From: an uncultured Dehalococcoidia bacterium
GTDB taxonomy: Bacteria; Chloroflexota; Dehalococcoidia; Lucifugimonadales; CATQGZ01
Direction: 5' to 3'
DNA: 64,000 bases
Assembly (NCBI GenBank): GCA_958295685.1
Contig: OY282365.1
Span: forward strand, 558,001 to 622,000
The translations under genes and the position numbers were made by a program. The notes beneath the pieces are model-generated. The model ran no database searches, had not been told where the DNA came from, and was given only the letters and a program-made list of their open reading frames with translations. Below are positions 49,098 through 57,035 of this stretch, one piece after another. The first letter of the stretch is position 1. The number at the start of each line of letters is the position of its first letter.

Positions 49098-49961
49098 TTA
49101 GTCCATCTGATCGTGAAACAGGAGTTGATTGGCATAGCCGGCATACTTTCCGAAGTGGTCCTGGGCCCACATCACCAACTCATCGCCAGCGGGCTGTTTC
49201 TTGCACAGGAAGAAGTAGTCCGCCATGGCTTTCTCCACCCACGTGTCCACCGGGAACGCCTCCAGCTTGTCCAGCGCGAACAGGGCGATACAGTCGGCGA
49301 TCTTGTCTCCGATGCCGTCACAGCCCATCAGCCGCCGTTTGGCCTCCGCGTAGCACACTTGCGGCTGCGCCATGCGGCACAGGTTCAGTTTGCCGGCGCG
49401 TATCCGCTTGGCGGCAGCCATTATCTTGCGATCGCGCTTGAGTCCCAGCTTCAACTCCTTCAATGGCCCAGGCCCGACCTCCAGCACCACCTCCGGCGTT
49501 GGAAAGGTGTATCGCACATCGCCGTCAAGTTTTATCTTATTTCCGAGTTCCTTTGCTATAGCCTCCACCTTCTCGGAGATTTGGGGGATTTTGGCCAGCG
49601 CAGAGCAGATGTAGGAGACCGTGCACTCCCAGGGGTCCGGCTGTCGCAGGATGCGCAGATATGGGTACTTCTTCACCAGACTGGCGATCTTGAAGTCGCG
49701 GCTGGAGAGGTCAGCATGGATGGCGGCAATATCGTCGTCCAGCCGGAAGTAGCGTCTGAGCAGGATGTCCAGGTCGGAGTCGGAGTCGGCCCGGTATTCC
49801 ACACGATGGCCGATCTGTCGGATGTGAATCAGATTCCCGCTCAGCACCCCGGAATGCCAGCCGTTCCACGATCTCCAGCGGAAGTCTTGTGCCCCCTCCA
49901 AGACTGCGTCCAGGCAAAAAGGCTGACCGATGACGAGTTGCCGGGTCAACGGGTCAGTCAT
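49098..49961 (-). CDS. 8-oxoguanine DNA glycosylase, OGG family
   Basis: The 287-residue protein has the OGG layout: an N-terminal domain with FRWRSWNGWHSGVLSG, a helical core with a PWECTVSYICSALAKI segment, and the HhH/catalytic region LMGCDGIGDKIADCIALF followed by FPVDTWVEKAM. The Lys in GDKIADC fits the Schiff-base residue and the Asp in VDTWV the second catalytic residue. It excises oxidised guanine and probably nicks the strand. It follows the slipin gene leftward and is separated by a hairpin repeat. A second, AlkA-like, glycosylase is at 8888. Confidence 0.88.
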   Translation of the reverse strand: MTDPLTRQLVIGQPFCLDAVLEGAQDFRWRSWNGWHSGVLSGNLIHIRQIGHRVEYRADSDSDLDILLRRYFRLDDDIAAIHADLSSRDFKIASLVKKYPYLRILRQPDPWECTVSYICSALAKIPQISEKVEAIAKELGNKIKLDGDVRYTFPTPEVVLEVGPGPLKELKLGLKRDRKIMAAAKRIRAGKLNLCRMAQPQVCYAEAKRRLMGCDGIGDKIADCIALFALDKLEAFPVDTWVEKAMADYFFLCKKQPAGDELVMWAQDHFGKYAGYANQLLFHDQMD

Positions 49962-49983
49962 AGGGAGTTCTCCTACACCCCTG

Positions 49984-50022
49984 GCCTGCCCCGTATCGGG
50001 GTACGGGGCAGGCTTTCACCGG
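49984..50022. repeat. 38-bp hairpin repeat, intact copy
   Basis: GCCTGCCCCGTA (49984-49995) and TACGGGGCAGGC (50002-50013) form a perfect 12-bp stem with a 6-base loop, followed by CTTTCACCGG. A damaged copy is at 23603-23640. Position between the slipin and glycosylase genes allows a terminator role, but no T run follows on the transcribed strand. Confidence 0.8.
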
Positions 50023-50034
50023 ATGGAAGGGCCG

Positions 50035-50895
50035 TTACCCGGAGCCGCCGTCTTCCGCGTCCCTGGTCATCTTTATGAACGGGCTGAGCAGGTTCGTGAA
50101 CTCCATCGGGAACACGAACTTCGTGGACTCGCTGGACCCCAGCTCCTTGAGCGTGTCGAAGTACTGGAGGCTTAGCGTGTTGGCGTCCACTGTCTTGGCC
50201 ACCTGGTAGATGCGGTCCAGCGCGGTGCTGAATCCCTCGGCGCGCAGCACGGCCGCCTGCTGGTCTCCCTGGGCGTTGAGTATCTCGGACTGCCTCGCGC
50301 CCTCGGCCTTCAGTATGGCCGACTGCTTCTCGCCCTCGGCCACGGTGATGGCAGCCTGGCGAGTGCCCTCGGCCTCGGTGACGGCGGCCCGACGCACGCG
50401 CTCGGCAGACATCTGCCGGTTCATGGCCTCCTGGATGTCACGCGCCGGCTCCACTTCCCTGATCTCCACCTGGGTGACCTTGATGCCCCACCGCTCGGTC
50501 ACCTGGTCCAGCTCGGAGCGCAGCTCCTCGTTGATCCGGTCCCTCTGCGACAGCACTTCGTCCAGCGATATCTTGCCGATGACCGCCCGGAGGGTCGTCG
50601 TGGCGATTCCAACGACGGCGTTCTGGTAGCCGACCACCTCCAGGACGGACTTGGCGGCCTCGTGCTCCATCACTCTCAGGTAGACCAGGAAGTCGATCGC
50701 GATGGGCGCGTTGTCCAACGTGATGACGGTCTGACTCGGGATGTCGAAGACGTCCTCCCGCAGGTCTATCTTCTTGGACACCTGGAAGGGCCAGAATAGG
50801 AGCTGGAGGCCCGGGCTTCTCAACCCTGCGTACTTCCCCAGCGTGAAGACGGCCAGCCGCTCATACTGCTTGACGATCGATACATATGGAATCAT
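50035..50895 (-). CDS. SPFH/band-7 slipin without membrane anchor
   Basis: Slipins are oligomeric membrane scaffold proteins that work with NfeD proteases. The 286-residue protein has the SPFH core from IVKQYERLAVFTLGKYAGLR to about 165 and a long coiled-coil of AEG-type repeats (about 165-225). The N-terminal hydrophobic anchor is missing. The start is certain: AGGAGGAGAG stands immediately upstream and an in-frame TAA lies three codons before the ATG. It may bind the membrane through NfeD or peripherally. It is downstream of two nfeD genes, as usual for the pair. Confidence 0.88.
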   Translation of the reverse strand: MIPYVSIVKQYERLAVFTLGKYAGLRSPGLQLLFWPFQVSKKIDLREDVFDIPSQTVITLDNAPIAIDFLVYLRVMEHEAAKSVLEVVGYQNAVVGIATTTLRAVIGKISLDEVLSQRDRINEELRSELDQVTERWGIKVTQVEIREVEPARDIQEAMNRQMSAERVRRAAVTEAEGTRQAAITVAEGEKQSAILKAEGARQSEILNAQGDQQAAVLRAEGFSTALDRIYQVAKTVDANTLSLQYFDTLKELGSSESTKFVFPMEFTNLLSPFIKMTRDAEDGGSG

Positions 50896-50918
50896 CTCTC
50901 CTCCTTATTAGCTCAACA

Positions 50919-51374
50919 TTAGCTCAACTCGTCGGTCCTCAGCACCTTCAGCGTGAGTCCATCCACATCGACCACCATGACCTCCACGCCCTCCTCGATG
51001 GACTCCCCCGAATCGGAGACCGCGCTCCACAGCTCGCTCGCCATCTGAACGCTCCCCCGAGGCTCCAGTACGGTCGTAGTATATCCTGTCTGACCCAACA
51101 GAGTCTGTATCTGAGTGGGGTAGCTCGTAAATCGGTTGATCAGCCTGTACCTGACCACTATCCTGGCCGTAACCAGCAGCGTGGCGGCGGCGAGGACGCC
51201 TGCTCTGATTCTCACGTCGTCGAACAGCAGGAACGTTCCGAGCACCACGCAGATGCCGCCACCGATTCCGGGAACGTCGACACCCGGAATATCGAAGTCC
51301 ACGTCCACGTCCGAAAAGAATAGGACGATGCCGAGCAGAATGAGAGCCGCCCCGACCCAGTTCAGCGGACTCAC
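50919..51374 (-). CDS. Short NfeD-like protein (membrane plus OB domain)
   Basis: A 151-residue protein: two to three membrane helices (about 5-20, 37-50, 55-75) and a C-terminal OB fold starting LLGQTGYTTTVLEPRGSVQ. It lacks the ClpP-like protease domain. Its sequence and DNA closely match the C-terminal third of the long NfeD just upstream, including ELWSAVSDSGE and EEGVEV, so it arose by tandem partial duplication. It is transcribed with the slipin gene. Probably modulates the slipin complex. Confidence 0.85.
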   Translation of the reverse strand: MSPLNWVGAALILLGIVLFFSDVDVDFDIPGVDVPGIGGGICVVLGTFLLFDDVRIRAGVLAAATLLVTARIVVRYRLINRFTSYPTQIQTLLGQTGYTTTVLEPRGSVQMASELWSAVSDSGESIEEGVEVMVVDVDGLTLKVLRTDELS

Positions 51375-51387
51375 GGCTCTCCGTCTC

Positions 51388-52749
51388 TCACTCCCGCTCG
51401 CCTGGCCCGCTCGGCCGAGAGACCTCGGACACTCTCAGCACAACCCCCTCGACGCCCACGACCGTTACCTCCACGCCCTCCTCGATGGGCTCCCCCGAAT
51501 CGGAGACTGCGCTCCATAGTTCGCTCTCCACCTGAACGCTCCCCTGCGGCTCCAGCGGCGTAGTGGCGCGTCCTGTGCGGCCGACCAGTCTCTGCGTCTG
51601 GGTGGAATAGCTGGCGCGCCTGAATTGTACCCCGAGCCTGACCAGGATTACCAGCGACGCGGCCAGAAGCACGCTCACTCCACCGATGACCCAGGCGCTC
51701 ACCTTCACGTCGGGCGCCCCTATGCCTGGAGGACTCGAATCGCCGAACAGCAGGAACGCCCCGAGGATGAAGCAGACGCCGCCGCCGATTCCGAAGACGC
51801 CTATGCCCGGGGCCTGGAGCTCGGCAACGAACAGCGCGATGCCGATCACCAGAAGGGCCGCTCCGACCCAATTCACAGGGAGGTTCCCGAGCGCGACGAA
51901 CCCCAGTCCGACCGCGATCACTCCCGCTATGCCGGGCACCAACAGCCCCGGGTTCCATAGCTCTACCACGAGACCGAGCCCACCCAAGCTGACGAGCAGG
52001 AACGCTATGTTGGGGTCGGAGATGACGTCGAGGAACCGCTCGACCGGGTTGCGGCCGATCTCGCGCACGGCGAGGCCCTCAGTCTCCAGCACGACGCTGC
52101 CGCCTGCCAGCTCGACCACCTCGCCATCGAGACTCGCTAGGAGATCGTCGAGGTCGTCGGCTATCAGGTCGATCACGTCGAGTTCGAGAGCCTCGGAGGC
52201 CGAGTAGGACGCGGCGGCAAGGACGGTCTCTTCGAGGGCCTTGCCGTTGCGTCCCCGCCGCTCGGCGATGCTCCTTATGAAGGCCGCGGCGTCCTGGGTG
52301 GCCTTGGATTCCAGGGTGTCGGGCAGGTCTTCGCCGCTTGGGCCGACGGGCGACGCCGCGCCGATGTTGGTCGTTGGAGCCATCGCCGCGACGTGCGCGG
52401 CGGCCGCCACGAACGTTCCGGCCGATGCGGCCTGCGCCCCGGACGGCGAGACGTATACCACGACCGGTACCTCCGATGCCGTGATGGCCTCCACCATCTC
52501 CCGCGTCGAGTCGAGAAGACCCCCCGGCGTGTTCAGCAGCACCACGGCGAGGTGGGCGCCGTCTCCGGACGCCAGGTCGATCGCCCGTCCCAGGTAGTCT
52601 GCCGATATCGGATTGACGTCGCCGTCGAGGCTGATCAGGGCCAGGTGCCTGCCCTGCGCGGCGGCCTCAGGCGTAAAATGGCCTATGATGGGCCCGGTGA
52701 TGCCGAGGAGCATCAGCAACAGGAAGAGCGAGCGTCTGAGGATGATCAA
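51388..52749 (-). CDS. nfeD: Long NfeD membrane serine protease
   Basis: The 453-residue protein begins with a signal peptide, followed by a ClpP-class protease domain (YVSPSGAQAASAGTF with the catalytic Ser near 105; Lys in TLESKATQDAAAF), four to five membrane helices (about 245-375) and a C-terminal OB fold. NfeD with its slipin partner is thought to act in membrane quality control. It follows the vapC-like gene by 12 bases. The C-terminal third is duplicated as the next gene. Confidence 0.9.
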   Translation of the reverse strand: MIILRRSLFLLLMLLGITGPIIGHFTPEAAAQGRHLALISLDGDVNPISADYLGRAIDLASGDGAHLAVVLLNTPGGLLDSTREMVEAITASEVPVVVYVSPSGAQAASAGTFVAAAAHVAAMAPTTNIGAASPVGPSGEDLPDTLESKATQDAAAFIRSIAERRGRNGKALEETVLAAASYSASEALELDVIDLIADDLDDLLASLDGEVVELAGGSVVLETEGLAVREIGRNPVERFLDVISDPNIAFLLVSLGGLGLVVELWNPGLLVPGIAGVIAVGLGFVALGNLPVNWVGAALLVIGIALFVAELQAPGIGVFGIGGGVCFILGAFLLFGDSSPPGIGAPDVKVSAWVIGGVSVLLAASLVILVRLGVQFRRASYSTQTQRLVGRTGRATTPLEPQGSVQVESELWSAVSDSGEPIEEGVEVTVVGVEGVVLRVSEVSRPSGPGERE

Positions 52750-52761
52750 CAGGTCAGGGAC

Positions 52762-53157
52762 TCACAGGTCGTAGCCTACCACGTCCGCGTCGAACCATCC
52801 GAACGCCTTCGGGTCTCTGGCGCATACGCGCTCGCCACGCACCTTCGCGGTGGCCGCCACGAGCGCCCTCGGGGCCAACTCTGCCCGCTGCCCGGGATCG
52901 AGCTTCGCCAGCCACCTCCCTGCCAGCTTAGCCGCCTCCGTGGACAGGGTGGCCTGCTCCATGAAGCTGATGATGCTGGCCGAGCCGATCTCGGCCTGGC
53001 GGTCCAGCGAGGGATCGCTCCACAACTGGAATACCGTGACGGGCGACACGGATACCGAGATGGCTCCGTCTATGGCGCGGTCGATCACCGACTTCGCCTT
53101 GAAGTCCCCTGCCCTGTAGTCCTCGAATACGGTCGCGTCCAGCAGCAGTTCAGCCAT
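52762..53157 (-). CDS. PIN-domain toxin of a VapBC-like pair
   Basis: The 131-residue protein starts MAELLLDATVFEDY, which corresponds to the PIN motif LLDTNVLID with Thr-Asn replaced by Ala-Thr. Further acidic residues are in WSDPSLDRQAEI and VCARDPKAFGWFDAD. PIN toxins cleave RNA, often tRNA or rRNA. ATG at 53157 has GGGGAG upstream and overlaps the antitoxin stop by 8 bases. A longer reading adds 11 residues unlike PIN domains. Substitution of Asn beside the first Asp is unusual; activity is uncertain. Confidence 0.78.
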   Translation of the reverse strand: MAELLLDATVFEDYRAGDFKAKSVIDRAIDGAISVSVSPVTVFQLWSDPSLDRQAEIGSASIISFMEQATLSTEAAKLAGRWLAKLDPGQRAELAPRALVAATAKVRGERVCARDPKAFGWFDADVVGYDL

Positions 53158-53503
53158 CGCTCCCCTGCCCGTTAGTCGTCGTCCAGTCACCCGACGCGGA
53201 GCCGAAGGCTGCCTTCGCCACGCGAGCCGCCTCTTCTCTCACCAGCTGCACGGGCGCCCCTATTGGCTGGCGAGCCTGCATCCGCAGGTACTCGTCGTCC
53301 CAGATGGACGGCTCCGGCCGCTCGGCCGGCGGCGCCGAGCGCTCGGGCTGCGCGCCGTCGAACAGCTGCGAGAGCGCCAACTCTATAATCGCCCGCAGCG
53401 GGACCCGCATCTCTGCCGCCTTCGATTTTGCTGCCAGATACAGACCCTCGTCAATTGCCGCGAACAGCTGACGGGTCTTCACTTCGCTCGGCTTTCTATC
53501 CAT
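53150..53503 (-). CDS. RHH-type antitoxin of a VapBC-like pair
   Basis: A 117-residue protein: ribbon-helix-helix-like DNA-binding segment VKTRQLFAAIDEGLYLAAK (about 8-28), a helix MRVPLRAIIELALSQLF, then a charged Pro-rich part and a C-terminal helix that would bind the toxin. ATG at 53503 is preferred over an in-frame GTG 12 bases upstream. No ribosome site is visible, which fits a leaderless or very short leader. Two direct repeats upstream are likely operator sites. Confidence 0.72.
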   Translation of the reverse strand: MDRKPSEVKTRQLFAAIDEGLYLAAKSKAAEMRVPLRAIIELALSQLFDGAQPERSAPPAERPEPSIWDDEYLRMQARQPIGAPVQLVREEAARVAKAAFGSASGDWTTTNGQGSDG

Positions 53504-53508
53504 GATGA

Positions 53509-53534
53509 ATATCACAATACGGACATATCACCAT
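53509..53534 (-). promoter_or_regulatory. Operator-like direct repeats before the antitoxin gene
   Basis: Minus strand words ATGGTGATAT (53534-53525) and ATTGTGATAT (53518-53509), start to start 16 bases apart, just before the antitoxin ATG. RHH antitoxins commonly bind such repeats to repress their own operon. Confidence 0.5.
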
Positions 53535-53559
53535 ATGGTCAAGCGGTTTGCGTGCCAGT

Positions 53560-53730
53560 AACTGTTCAGACTTCATGAGGTCTTTCGATCAGCGCAGTCC
53601 TGATAAGCAGACGGCCGGTTTCCCCACCCGGCCACCCATTTGGAAACTGGGGGCAAAGCCCCCAGACCCCCTGCCAGAGGGGTTCTCCCCTCTGGACTCC
53701 CTCTTCGAGTCTCACAGAGCCTGAGCAGTT
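53560..53730. mobile_element. MITE-like element, copy 2 (full length)
   Basis: 171 bp with terminal inverted repeats AACTGTTCAGACTTCATGAG and (reverse complement of the right end) AACTGCTCAGGCTCTGTGAG. The interior has two perfect hairpins: CTGGGGGC/GCCCCCAG (53647-53665) and CCAGAGGGG/CCCCTCTGG (53674-53695). No coding capacity. It lies in the 369-base gap between the antitoxin and glycerate kinase genes. No clear target duplication is seen. Confidence 0.8.
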
Positions 53731-53854
53731 TCTATACCATGGATTCGCCGCTCTGATCCGGACCTTCCGGCCAACTTCAACAGCCCGCCCTGCCCTTGGC
53801 GCTCGCGGTGTGGATCTGGGCACCGTTTAGCGCGGTGAATCCATCCGCGGCCGC

Positions 53855-53863
53855 TGATATAAT
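53855..53863 (+). promoter_or_regulatory. Extended -10 promoter for glycerate kinase
   Basis: TGA followed by perfect TATAAT, ending 9 bases before the GTG start. The transcript would begin within a few bases of the GTG, so the mRNA is leaderless or nearly so; no ribosome site is present. Confidence 0.6.
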
Positions 53864-53872
53864 GGCCCGACC

Positions 53873-55033
53873 GTGAAGATAGTCGTCGCTCCGCAGGCAT
53901 TCAAAGGCAGCGTCTCGGCTCTGGACGCGGCCCGCGCAATCCGTACGGGCATCCTGCGAGTGGTCCCCGACGCAGAGGTGGCTCTCGTTCCGGTCGCCGA
54001 CGGGGGCGACGGGACCCTAGAGACTCTGGTCGAGGGGTCCGGCGGCGCCGTCCGCGACGCTGTCGTGACAGGACCCCTTGGGAAGCCCCTGAAGTCTCAG
54101 TGGGGAGCCATGGGCGACGGGCGAACGGCCGTGATCGAGATGGCGCGGACCTCCGGCCTCGCTCTCCTGCGTCCTGAGGAACGCTCTCCCCTACTCGCAA
54201 CCACCTTCGGCCTCGGCGAGGCCATCCTTCATGCGCTGGAGGCCGGCTTCCGAAGATTCATCATCGGAATCGGCGGCAGCGCCACGAACGACGCGGGCGC
54301 GGGCATGGCGCAGGCTCTGGGTGTTCGCCTCCTCGACGCGCACGGCAGCGACCTTCCCTACGGCGGCGCCGCGCTTGCCAGCCTGCACAGAATAGACCTG
54401 TCCGAACTGGACCAGCGGGCCCGGGAGTCCGAATTCCTGGTCGCCTGCGACGTCAACAACCCCCTGACCGGTCCGGAAGGGGCTTCGGCAATATACGGCC
54501 CCCAGAAGGGCGCCACGCCGGAGATGGTGTCTCGGCTCGACTCCGCTCTGAGACACTTCGCCGGTGTGGTGAAGCGGGACGTGGGAGTCGACGTCGACCG
54601 TATACAGGGCGCAGGCGCGGCCGGGGGCCTGGGCGGCGGTATGGTGGCCTTCCTCGGCGGCGAGCTGAGAAAGGGTGTGGACATAGTCCTGGAGACCGTG
54701 GACCTCGACTCGCACCTCGAGGGCGCCGACCTGGTCGTCACAGGGGAGGGCCAGATGGACTATCAGACAGTGTACGCAAAGGCCCCGATCGGCGTCGCAG
54801 GCAGGGCCAGGGCGCTCGGCATCCCCGTCATCGCCGTGTGCGGCTCGCTCGGCGAGGGGTACAGGGACGTTCACGAGCGCGGAATCGACGCTGCGGCGGC
54901 GATCACTCCTGGTCCGATGACCCTCGACGAGGCGTCGGAGCAAACCGCCGACCTCGTGGCGGCGGCTACCGAGGAGGCCCTCCGATTCATGAGGACCGGT
55001 GTCAGTGTCTTCCGTGGAGCCCGGCTCCCATAG
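53873..55033 (+). CDS. Glycerate kinase (GarK/GlxK type)
   Basis: Phosphorylates D-glycerate, usually to 2-phosphoglycerate. The 386-residue protein matches glycerate kinase type 1: VVAPQAFKGSVSALDAA, PVADGGDGTLETLVE, GIGGSATNDAGAGMAQALG and TGEGQMDYQTVYAKAP. The start is GTG at 53873; no alternative is as close to the conserved N terminus. The next gene, convergent, is an HpcH/HpaI aldolase, which cleaves to 2-oxo acids, so the pair may act in sugar-acid breakdown though not co-transcribed. Confidence 0.92.
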   Translation: MKIVVAPQAFKGSVSALDAARAIRTGILRVVPDAEVALVPVADGGDGTLETLVEGSGGAVRDAVVTGPLGKPLKSQWGAMGDGRTAVIEMARTSGLALLRPEERSPLLATTFGLGEAILHALEAGFRRFIIGIGGSATNDAGAGMAQALGVRLLDAHGSDLPYGGAALASLHRIDLSELDQRARESEFLVACDVNNPLTGPEGASAIYGPQKGATPEMVSRLDSALRHFAGVVKRDVGVDVDRIQGAGAAGGLGGGMVAFLGGELRKGVDIVLETVDLDSHLEGADLVVTGEGQMDYQTVYAKAPIGVAGRARALGIPVIAVCGSLGEGYRDVHERGIDAAAAITPGPMTLDEASEQTADLVAAATEEALRFMRTGVSVFRGARLP

Positions 55034-55058
55034 CCCACCGTAGGCGCGCGCGCCGCGC

Positions 55059-55826
55059 TTACAGGCTGGTCTCGATCCTCCGGCACTCGGCGAGGTCTCG
55101 CGCTGCGCCCTCGGCTACGTATCCCAGGTCGCCACTGGTGGTTATGATCTGGCCTCCGCGACGTATCCACTTCTCGCCTTGCTCGAGGCCGCTGAACATA
55201 CCCCAGGGGACACCGTGCTCCTTGCACTTGTCCAGGATGAGCTGAACCGCCTCCTCGGCCTGTGGGATGAGGTCCGGCGGCTGGAAACCGAGCGAGTAGG
55301 AGAGGTCAGACGGCCCTATCATGATCCCGTCTATGCCCTCGACCTCCAGGAACTCGTCGATCTCCTCCATGGCCCCGGCCGTCTCGATCTGAGGCCACAC
55401 GATGGTCTCCTCGTTGGCCCGTAGAAGATAATCCTCATACGAGCCCAGACGCCAGGTCTTCCTCGGGCCGTTGCTGCGGTGGCCCATCGGCGGGTATTTC
55501 GCGGCGTCTACCGCTTTGCGAACGTCGTCCGCGCTGTCGACGAGCGGGACGATAACGCCGTCGGCTCCCATGTCCAGGGCCTGGCCTATCATCCACGGCT
55601 CGTTGTATGCCACCCTCACGACCACGTCGGACTCGGTCCGCCCCAGCCCGTTCACCATGTTGTAGAGCATGAGCGGGTCGAGCGGGCCGTGCTGGCCGTC
55701 TATGAGTATGTAGTCGAACCCGGCATTTCCTATGATGTCCGCGATGAACGGATCGTTCGTGTGCAGCCCGACGCCGAAGACGGGCTTGCCGTCTCGCAGT
55801 TTCCGCTTCGTCTTGCTAACGAGCAT
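55059..55826 (-). CDS. HpcH/HpaI-type aldolase
   Basis: Class II pyruvate aldolases of this family cleave 2-keto-3-deoxy sugar acids or 4-hydroxy-2-oxo acids with a divalent metal. The 255-residue protein has GLHTNDPFIADIIGNAGFDYILIDGQHGP, DMGADGVIVPLVDSADDVRKAV, PQIETAGAMEEIDE and GPSDLSYSLG, giving the metal Glu and Asp. ATG at 55826. Substrate is not decided by the motifs; 4-hydroxy-2-oxoheptanedioate and 2-keto-3-deoxy-L-rhamnonate aldolases are candidates. Confidence 0.88.
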   Translation of the reverse strand: MLVSKTKRKLRDGKPVFGVGLHTNDPFIADIIGNAGFDYILIDGQHGPLDPLMLYNMVNGLGRTESDVVVRVAYNEPWMIGQALDMGADGVIVPLVDSADDVRKAVDAAKYPPMGHRSNGPRKTWRLGSYEDYLLRANEETIVWPQIETAGAMEEIDEFLEVEGIDGIMIGPSDLSYSLGFQPPDLIPQAEEAVQLILDKCKEHGVPWGMFSGLEQGEKWIRRGGQIITTSGDLGYVAEGAARDLAECRRIETSL

Positions 55827-55913
55827 TCTCGCCCCCGAAATAGAGTTTGCAGGCCGCAAGGGCCCACGCGGGGAGACTAGCCTAACCGGGTATCGATGTA
55901 AAGGTGTGGTAAC

Positions 55914-56003
55914 AGTGGTCAGTGGTCAGTGGTCAGACCTCCCTGCCATATGGGGGAACCCCTCTGGACTCCCCCTTCGGACCTCACAGAGTATGAACAG
56001 TTT
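55914..56003. repeat. AGTGGTC triplet repeat joined to a MITE right-end fragment
   Basis: AGTGGTC occurs three times in tandem (55914-55934). Directly after it a MITE fragment runs to TATGAACAGTT (about 55937-56003): CCTCTGGACTCCCCCTTCGG and CTCACAGAGT are recognisable. The left half is absent. The fragment lies behind the transporter gene at 56031. Confidence 0.75.
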
Positions 56004-56030
56004 CTGTCGGCTCGTCGGAATGTTCGGGGT

Positions 56031-57035
56031 CTACACTCTGTAGCAGGACGCCATCTGGCCCGAGCTCTTGTCTTGGAGAGGCGGGTGCTCATTGTCTCGG
56101 CAGAAGTCGTCTGCAATCGGGCAGCGGTCGTAGAACCGGCACCGGGCCGGCGGGTCCAAAGATGGGGACACGCCGCCCCTGATTCTGACCGGCGGCCGCG
56201 TGACGGTTGGATCGGGAACAGGCACGGCCGACAGGAGGGCCTGTGTGTAGGGGTGTTTCGGGCTCTGGAGAACTGTCTCAGTCTCGCCGATCTCCACTAT
56301 CTTGCCGAGATACATCACCGCGATTCGGCTGCACGTGTGGCGAGCCGCCGCCAGATCGTGCGTGATGTACAGGTAGCCTATCTCCAGGCGGGCAGCCAGG
56401 TCTTCCATGAGGCGCATCACGCCCGCCCTGACCGAGACGTCCAGCATAGAAATCGGCTCGTCGGCAACGACGAAGGACGGCTCGATGACCATCGCCCTCG
56501 CGATCGCCACACGCTGCCGCTGGCCGCCGGACAGCTCATGCGGGTATCTGAACAGAAAGGTTCGCGCCGGTGTCAGGCCGACAAGCCCCAGCATCCTCAG
56601 CACCCTGTCGAGACGGTCGAGGTGGCTCCCCATCCTCTGGACCTTCAGGGGCTCTACGATGGTGTCGAAGACCGTCCGACGGGGGTTCATGGACTCGTAA
56701 GGGTCCTGGAATATCATCTGTGCCTTCCTTCTGAACCTCTTCAGAGGCTTGCCTTTCAGCGTCGAGACGTCCACAGGCCCCTCATCGCCATCGTCGAATA
56801 CGATACGGCCGCAGGTCGGATCCATAAGACGGACCAGCAGCTTGCCCGTGGTCGTCTTGCCGCATCCGGACTCCCCCACCAGTCCGAAGCTCTCGCCCCG
56901 CGCCACCTCGAAAGAGACACCGTCGACGGCGTGAACGAAGCTATTGCTTCGACGGTACCAGACAGGGGACACGGGGAAGCGCTTGCTGAGTCCATCGACT
57001 CTCAGAAGAGGTCGGCTCCCGTCGGTCTGCATCAA
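56031..57035 (-). CDS. Oligopeptide/dipeptide ABC transporter ATP-binding protein (OppF-like)
   Basis: Energises peptide import. The 334-residue protein has GESGCGKTTTGKLL (Walker A), the LSGGQRQRVAIARAM signature, FVVADEPISMLDVS (Walker B) and the OppF/DppF C terminus with CRFYDRCPIADDFC, whose cysteines resemble an Fe-S or zinc site. Last gene of the leftward operon; its start overlaps the end of the OppD-like gene by 4 bases. Confidence 0.93.
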   Translation of the reverse strand: MMQTDGSRPLLRVDGLSKRFPVSPVWYRRSNSFVHAVDGVSFEVARGESFGLVGESGCGKTTTGKLLVRLMDPTCGRIVFDDGDEGPVDVSTLKGKPLKRFRRKAQMIFQDPYESMNPRRTVFDTIVEPLKVQRMGSHLDRLDRVLRMLGLVGLTPARTFLFRYPHELSGGQRQRVAIARAMVIEPSFVVADEPISMLDVSVRAGVMRLMEDLAARLEIGYLYITHDLAAARHTCSRIAVMYLGKIVEIGETETVLQSPKHPYTQALLSAVPVPDPTVTRPPVRIRGGVSPSLDPPARCRFYDRCPIADDFCRDNEHPPLQDKSSGQMASCYRV

